A stretch of 64,000 nt of DNA from CAYRFF01 sp964423575 (lineage in GTDB: Bacteria > Bacteroidota > Bacteroidia > Chitinophagales > Saprospiraceae). A program made the translations under genes and the position numbers. Below, one piece after another: positions 61,264-64,000 of the stretch (its first letter is position 1; each line of letters opens with the position of its first letter). Under the pieces are notes generated by a model, which was not told the DNA's origin, did no database searches, and worked only from the letters and a program-made list of their open reading frames with translations. The stretch spans positions 36,540-100,539 of the forward strand of contig CAYRFF010000004.1 of assembly GCA_964423575.1 (NCBI GenBank). Direction: 5' to 3'.

Positions 61264-64000
61264 ATGAATTACAGATACTTGACTTCACTTATCATTCTTT
61301 TCAGCTCAGTTCTCCTGCAACAATCAGTGTCTGCGCAGCAATGTCCTGAGTGTCCTTACTGGGTCAAGGGAACATTCTATAATAATGAAGGAGTTTCCTA
61401 TTGCGATATGAAACCAATCCTGCCTATCCTTTGCGATCTTGCAATCTTAGATAGTATGACTCTTACTAATAAAGACCATTGGTGGAACCCTTTATATTGG
61501 GATCGTGGAGAACTTGATTTTTTTTGTGAATTTAACACTTATAAATTTTCGTATCGTTCCTTTACCTCCTTTATCGCAAGCACAGACTCTGTATCTATCG
61601 AGTTCCGCCCTCGTGATGGAGCACTTTATAATTTCAATTCAAACTGCCCCCCGGCACCGGGAAATACAATCGCTATCTTTGATATTACAGATAAAGAGCT
61701 TTGTTCCGGCATCCCACCAATTGCAGGTTCTTGTGACTGCATCGAGGATGGAGATACTCTGTTTTTAAACTTCCCGACCATCCCCGGACATCAATACATG
61801 ATTAATATTAACAATTGCAGTGGTTGCGACTCGATTTCTACAGATATTTTTGTCCATTATGGTGCAGGTGAAGTCATGGCTGATCAACCTGATGCAGTCA
61901 TCTCTGAAGCAAGTATGTTTTCTGCTCCGGATTCTATCTGCCGGGGTGCTACTGGTGTTCCTTTCTCTCTCCTACCCACAGATATTCAGAATCCCAGCTA
62001 CAATCTCTATAACGATAATGTTTTTAGGGGTGAATACACTACCCAGCCCTTTCTCACCGACTGGAATGTACCGCCCGGTATGTATGAGGTCTGCGTAGAA
62101 GCTTTTAATTACTGTGATACCGCAGACATGGTCTGTACGACCATAACAGTCGCTGACTTCCCCGATCAGCTGTTTACCGATACCATCTGTACAAGCAATT
62201 TACCCTATTTCTTTATGGGGCAAAATATTAACGCAGGCGGAGAGCACCGCATAGAGCAGACCACTACAGAGGGCTGCCTCTATGATGCAGTCCTGCAACT
62301 GACCGTAGAAGCAATACCACCGGAGGTACTCATCGATACTTTCGTCTGCTTTGCTGAGCCTGTGACTTTCTTAGGTGAAACTTATTACGGAAACGGAGAC
62401 CATCCATTCTCTCTACCGAGCAGCTATGGAGGATGCGATACCTTAGGTACACTCCATATCAGTTATTTAGATGCAACGATTGCCTTTAAGCCTGTTGCTT
62501 GTTTTGGTTCTAACGGTTACTTTGCTGCAGTTAATGTGCAGACCTATCCCTTAAGCGGTGGAACACTCGCTTATGAATGGTATAACTCTTCAGGACTTCT
62601 CATCGATGCCGGCAATCCTGTTGTTCTCGAGGATGCAGGAAGCTATTATGTCGTCGTTACTTTCTCATACGCCGGGGCAGTCTGTAGCTTTACTTCCGAT
62701 GATCTGATCATCGATGCAGCGGAGTTTCTCCCGGCGGAGGCTGATCTCTCTGCTGTACCGGATACCATCTGTAGCGAAAGCGCTATCTGGTGGGAAATCC
62801 CTCCTGCAGAACATACACTTTCTTATCAGTGGACAGCTCCACCGGAAGTGCATATCCTGCAAGGCAGCGATAGCACTGCTGTACTGCTTTCTTCCTCTAT
62901 TCCGGGTTCTTACGATATCTGTGTTGCAACAATCAATGACTGTGGGCAAAGTTCTGCTTGTCATACGCTGTATGTCTTAGATGCACCGCTTCTTTCTGCA
63001 GGGAACGATACTACCCTTTGTGGACTGGAAGCGGATTTACGCGCCCTTGGTTCTTCCGGTTTCTGGATGCAGTCCTCCGGACCGGCAATAGCAAGTTTCG
63101 CTGATTCTACACAGCAGGAAACAAGCATAAGCGTACCGCAGATCGGTATGTATTCTTTTGTCTTTACAGCAAGTCCGGCTCTCTGTCCTGTCAGCGATAC
63201 TGTTACTCTGACCTTTGTCGATACGCTTTCTGTGGTGCACATCAACTATGAATGCCTGCAAAGTCAGGATTTTGTCGCTACAGTCGAAATTATAGGTGGA
63301 GTTCCACCCTATTCTATTCTCCAGGGAGGAGGAAGCATGGATTCTACGATTTATACTTCTGCTTCTACCGCTTCAGGAGACACGGTTTTCTTGGTGCTGA
63401 CCGATTCTATCGGATGCGCTCCTCTTTCACTTATATTGACCAGAGAATGTGATTGCCTCTCCGATGCAGGTACAATGGCATCCGATACACTTCAGACTTG
63501 TGATAGTGCAGATTGTTTTAGTGCAGTTGTCCTGGATGAACCCATACTAAAACCCGGCGATATTGTCGGATATGGACTCCATCAGGCAAGTGGAAACAGC
63601 TTACAGAATGTCCTTGCTGTACAAAGTGACTCGACTTTCTGTTTCCTGCCGGGAATGCAGTACGATCAGGTCTATTATATCTCCCGTATTGTCGGCCTTG
63701 ATGATGGTAGTGGAAATATAGATTTGGATGATCCATGTCTCAGTATAGCACCGGGACAAGCCGTCCTTTGGCTCGCTCCGCCCACAGCGGATATTCTTAC
63801 GCAGCCTTTTACTGCCTGTAAACCTGCTTTTAGTTTGCAGGGACAGACTAACGGAACTCCTGCTTGGACTCTCATATCAGGACCCGGAACAGCTTCCTTT
63901 GGTACGCCTGAGGAAGAATCAACAACTGTACAGTTGACTGCTCCCGGAAACTATTGCTTTAGTCTCACTGCGACAGTCTTAAATTGCTCGGTAGCAGATA
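61264..64000 (+). CDS. Giant cysteine-containing secreted surface protein, open at window edge
   Basis: Open from the ATG at 61264 through the last base, 912 codons without a stop. The signal peptide MNYRYLTSLIILFSSVLLQQ precedes VSAQQCPECPYWVKG. Modules follow: paired-Cys beta-sandwich repeats of the form DTICxxxLPYFFxGxxI..GxYxxxxxxxxGC, PKD-like segments (for example AGNDTTLCGLEADLRALGSS near 580), and CDCLSDAGTM...LKPGDIVGYGLHQ...DDPCLSIAPG near 725-835, an arrangement typical of large Saprospiraceae surface proteins with T9SS or gliding-type C-termini. The C-terminus lies outside. Adhesin role inferred. Confidence 0.85.
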   Translation, partial: MNYRYLTSLIILFSSVLLQQSVSAQQCPECPYWVKGTFYNNEGVSYCDMKPILPILCDLAILDSMTLTNKDHWWNPLYWDRGELDFFCEFNTYKFSYRSFTSFIASTDSVSIEFRPRDGALYNFNSNCPPAPGNTIAIFDITDKELCSGIPPIAGSCDCIEDGDTLFLNFPTIPGHQYMININNCSGCDSISTDIFVHYGAGEVMADQPDAVISEASMFSAPDSICRGATGVPFSLLPTDIQNPSYNLYNDNVFRGEYTTQPFLTDWNVPPGMYEVCVEAFNYCDTADMVCTTITVADFPDQLFTDTICTSNLPYFFMGQNINAGGEHRIEQTTTEGCLYDAVLQLTVEAIPPEVLIDTFVCFAEPVTFLGETYYGNGDHPFSLPSSYGGCDTLGTLHISYLDATIAFKPVACFGSNGYFAAVNVQTYPLSGGTLAYEWYNSSGLLIDAGNPVVLEDAGSYYVVVTFSYAGAVCSFTSDDLIIDAAEFLPAEADLSAVPDTICSESAIWWEIPPAEHTLSYQWTAPPEVHILQGSDSTAVLLSSSIPGSYDICVATINDCGQSSACHTLYVLDAPLLSAGNDTTLCGLEADLRALGSSGFWMQSSGPAIASFADSTQQETSISVPQIGMYSFVFTASPALCPVSDTVTLTFVDTLSVVHINYECLQSQDFVATVEIIGGVPPYSILQGGGSMDSTIYTSASTASGDTVFLVLTDSIGCAPLSLILTRECDCLSDAGTMASDTLQTCDSADCFSAVVLDEPILKPGDIVGYGLHQASGNSLQNVLAVQSDSTFCFLPGMQYDQVYYISRIVGLDDGSGNIDLDDPCLSIAPGQAVLWLAPPTADILTQPFTACKPAFSLQGQTNGTPAWTLISGPGTASFGTPEEESTTVQLTAPGNYCFSLTATVLNCSVAD

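Overview
The window is AT-rich DNA (about 40 % G+C by eye) from a member of the Bacteroidota, most likely the Saprospirales/Saprospiria. The evidence is: several secreted proteins ending in a type IX secretion (T9SS) type A sorting domain (YPNP motif plus a final basic tail); many SPII lipoproteins; TAnnTTTG-type -7 promoter boxes; Bacteroidota-restricted families (DUF5687-like ABC permease, PafA phosphatase, M64 peptidase with T9SS tail); and a large cysteine-rich secreted protein at the right edge whose modules resemble those of Saprospiraceae surface proteins. It looks like a chromosome scaffold: one tRNA-Ser, housekeeping genes, one IS256-family element, one 100-N scaffold gap, and no phage, plasmid or CRISPR signal.

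Layout. 0-8.9 kb: NAD(P) transhydrogenase alpha subunits, a quinone oxidoreductase, a two-domain PlsC/OlsB-like acyltransferase, PepD, a membrane protein with a Cys/His tail, and a T9SS-exported esterase. 8.9-10.7 kb: an IS256-type element set among four copies of a short palindromic repeat. 10.8-23.5 kb: a zinc peptidase lipoprotein, a GNAT-like protein, a GH63-like glycosidase, a 3beta-HSD-like plus 5alpha-reductase-like pair, hemerythrin, azurin-like lipoprotein, porin, and an ABC exporter. 23.6-39.2 kb: a repeat-rich zone with two giant tandem BspA-type (DUF285) surface proteins, six copies of a long degenerate intergenic repeat, the scaffold gap, gamma-glutamyltransferase, YggS, a hotdog thioesterase and an SDR. 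39.2-49.2 kb: Fsr-like MFS pump, DPP-IV-like S9 peptidase, three secreted DsrE-like paralogues, a queuosine-precursor transporter behind a class I preQ1 riboswitch, a UPF0182 protein, an FMN reductase and tRNA-Ser(CGA). 49.3-64 kb: lipoprotein plus M64 peptidase, an outer-membrane-protein/DUF4625-like lipoprotein operon whose last member is frameshifted, a small barrel protein, a GNAT, an AGCS symporter, PafA, a T9SS gene broken by an in-frame TAG, a cloverleaf-shaped palindromic element, and the start of a giant surface protein.

How it fits together. Much of the content is envelope and periplasm: secreted peptidases and phosphatase, T9SS adhesin-like proteins, lipoproteins, porins and an Ala/Na+ symporter would suit a particle-associated heterotroph scavenging peptides and organic phosphate. 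The most noteworthy items are the preQ1 riboswitch, the four-way palindromic element at 60862-60939, the palindromes around the IS, the exported DsrE-like trio, the Cys-motif outer-membrane protein with four lipoprotein paralogues, and two genes that appear disrupted by single-base changes.
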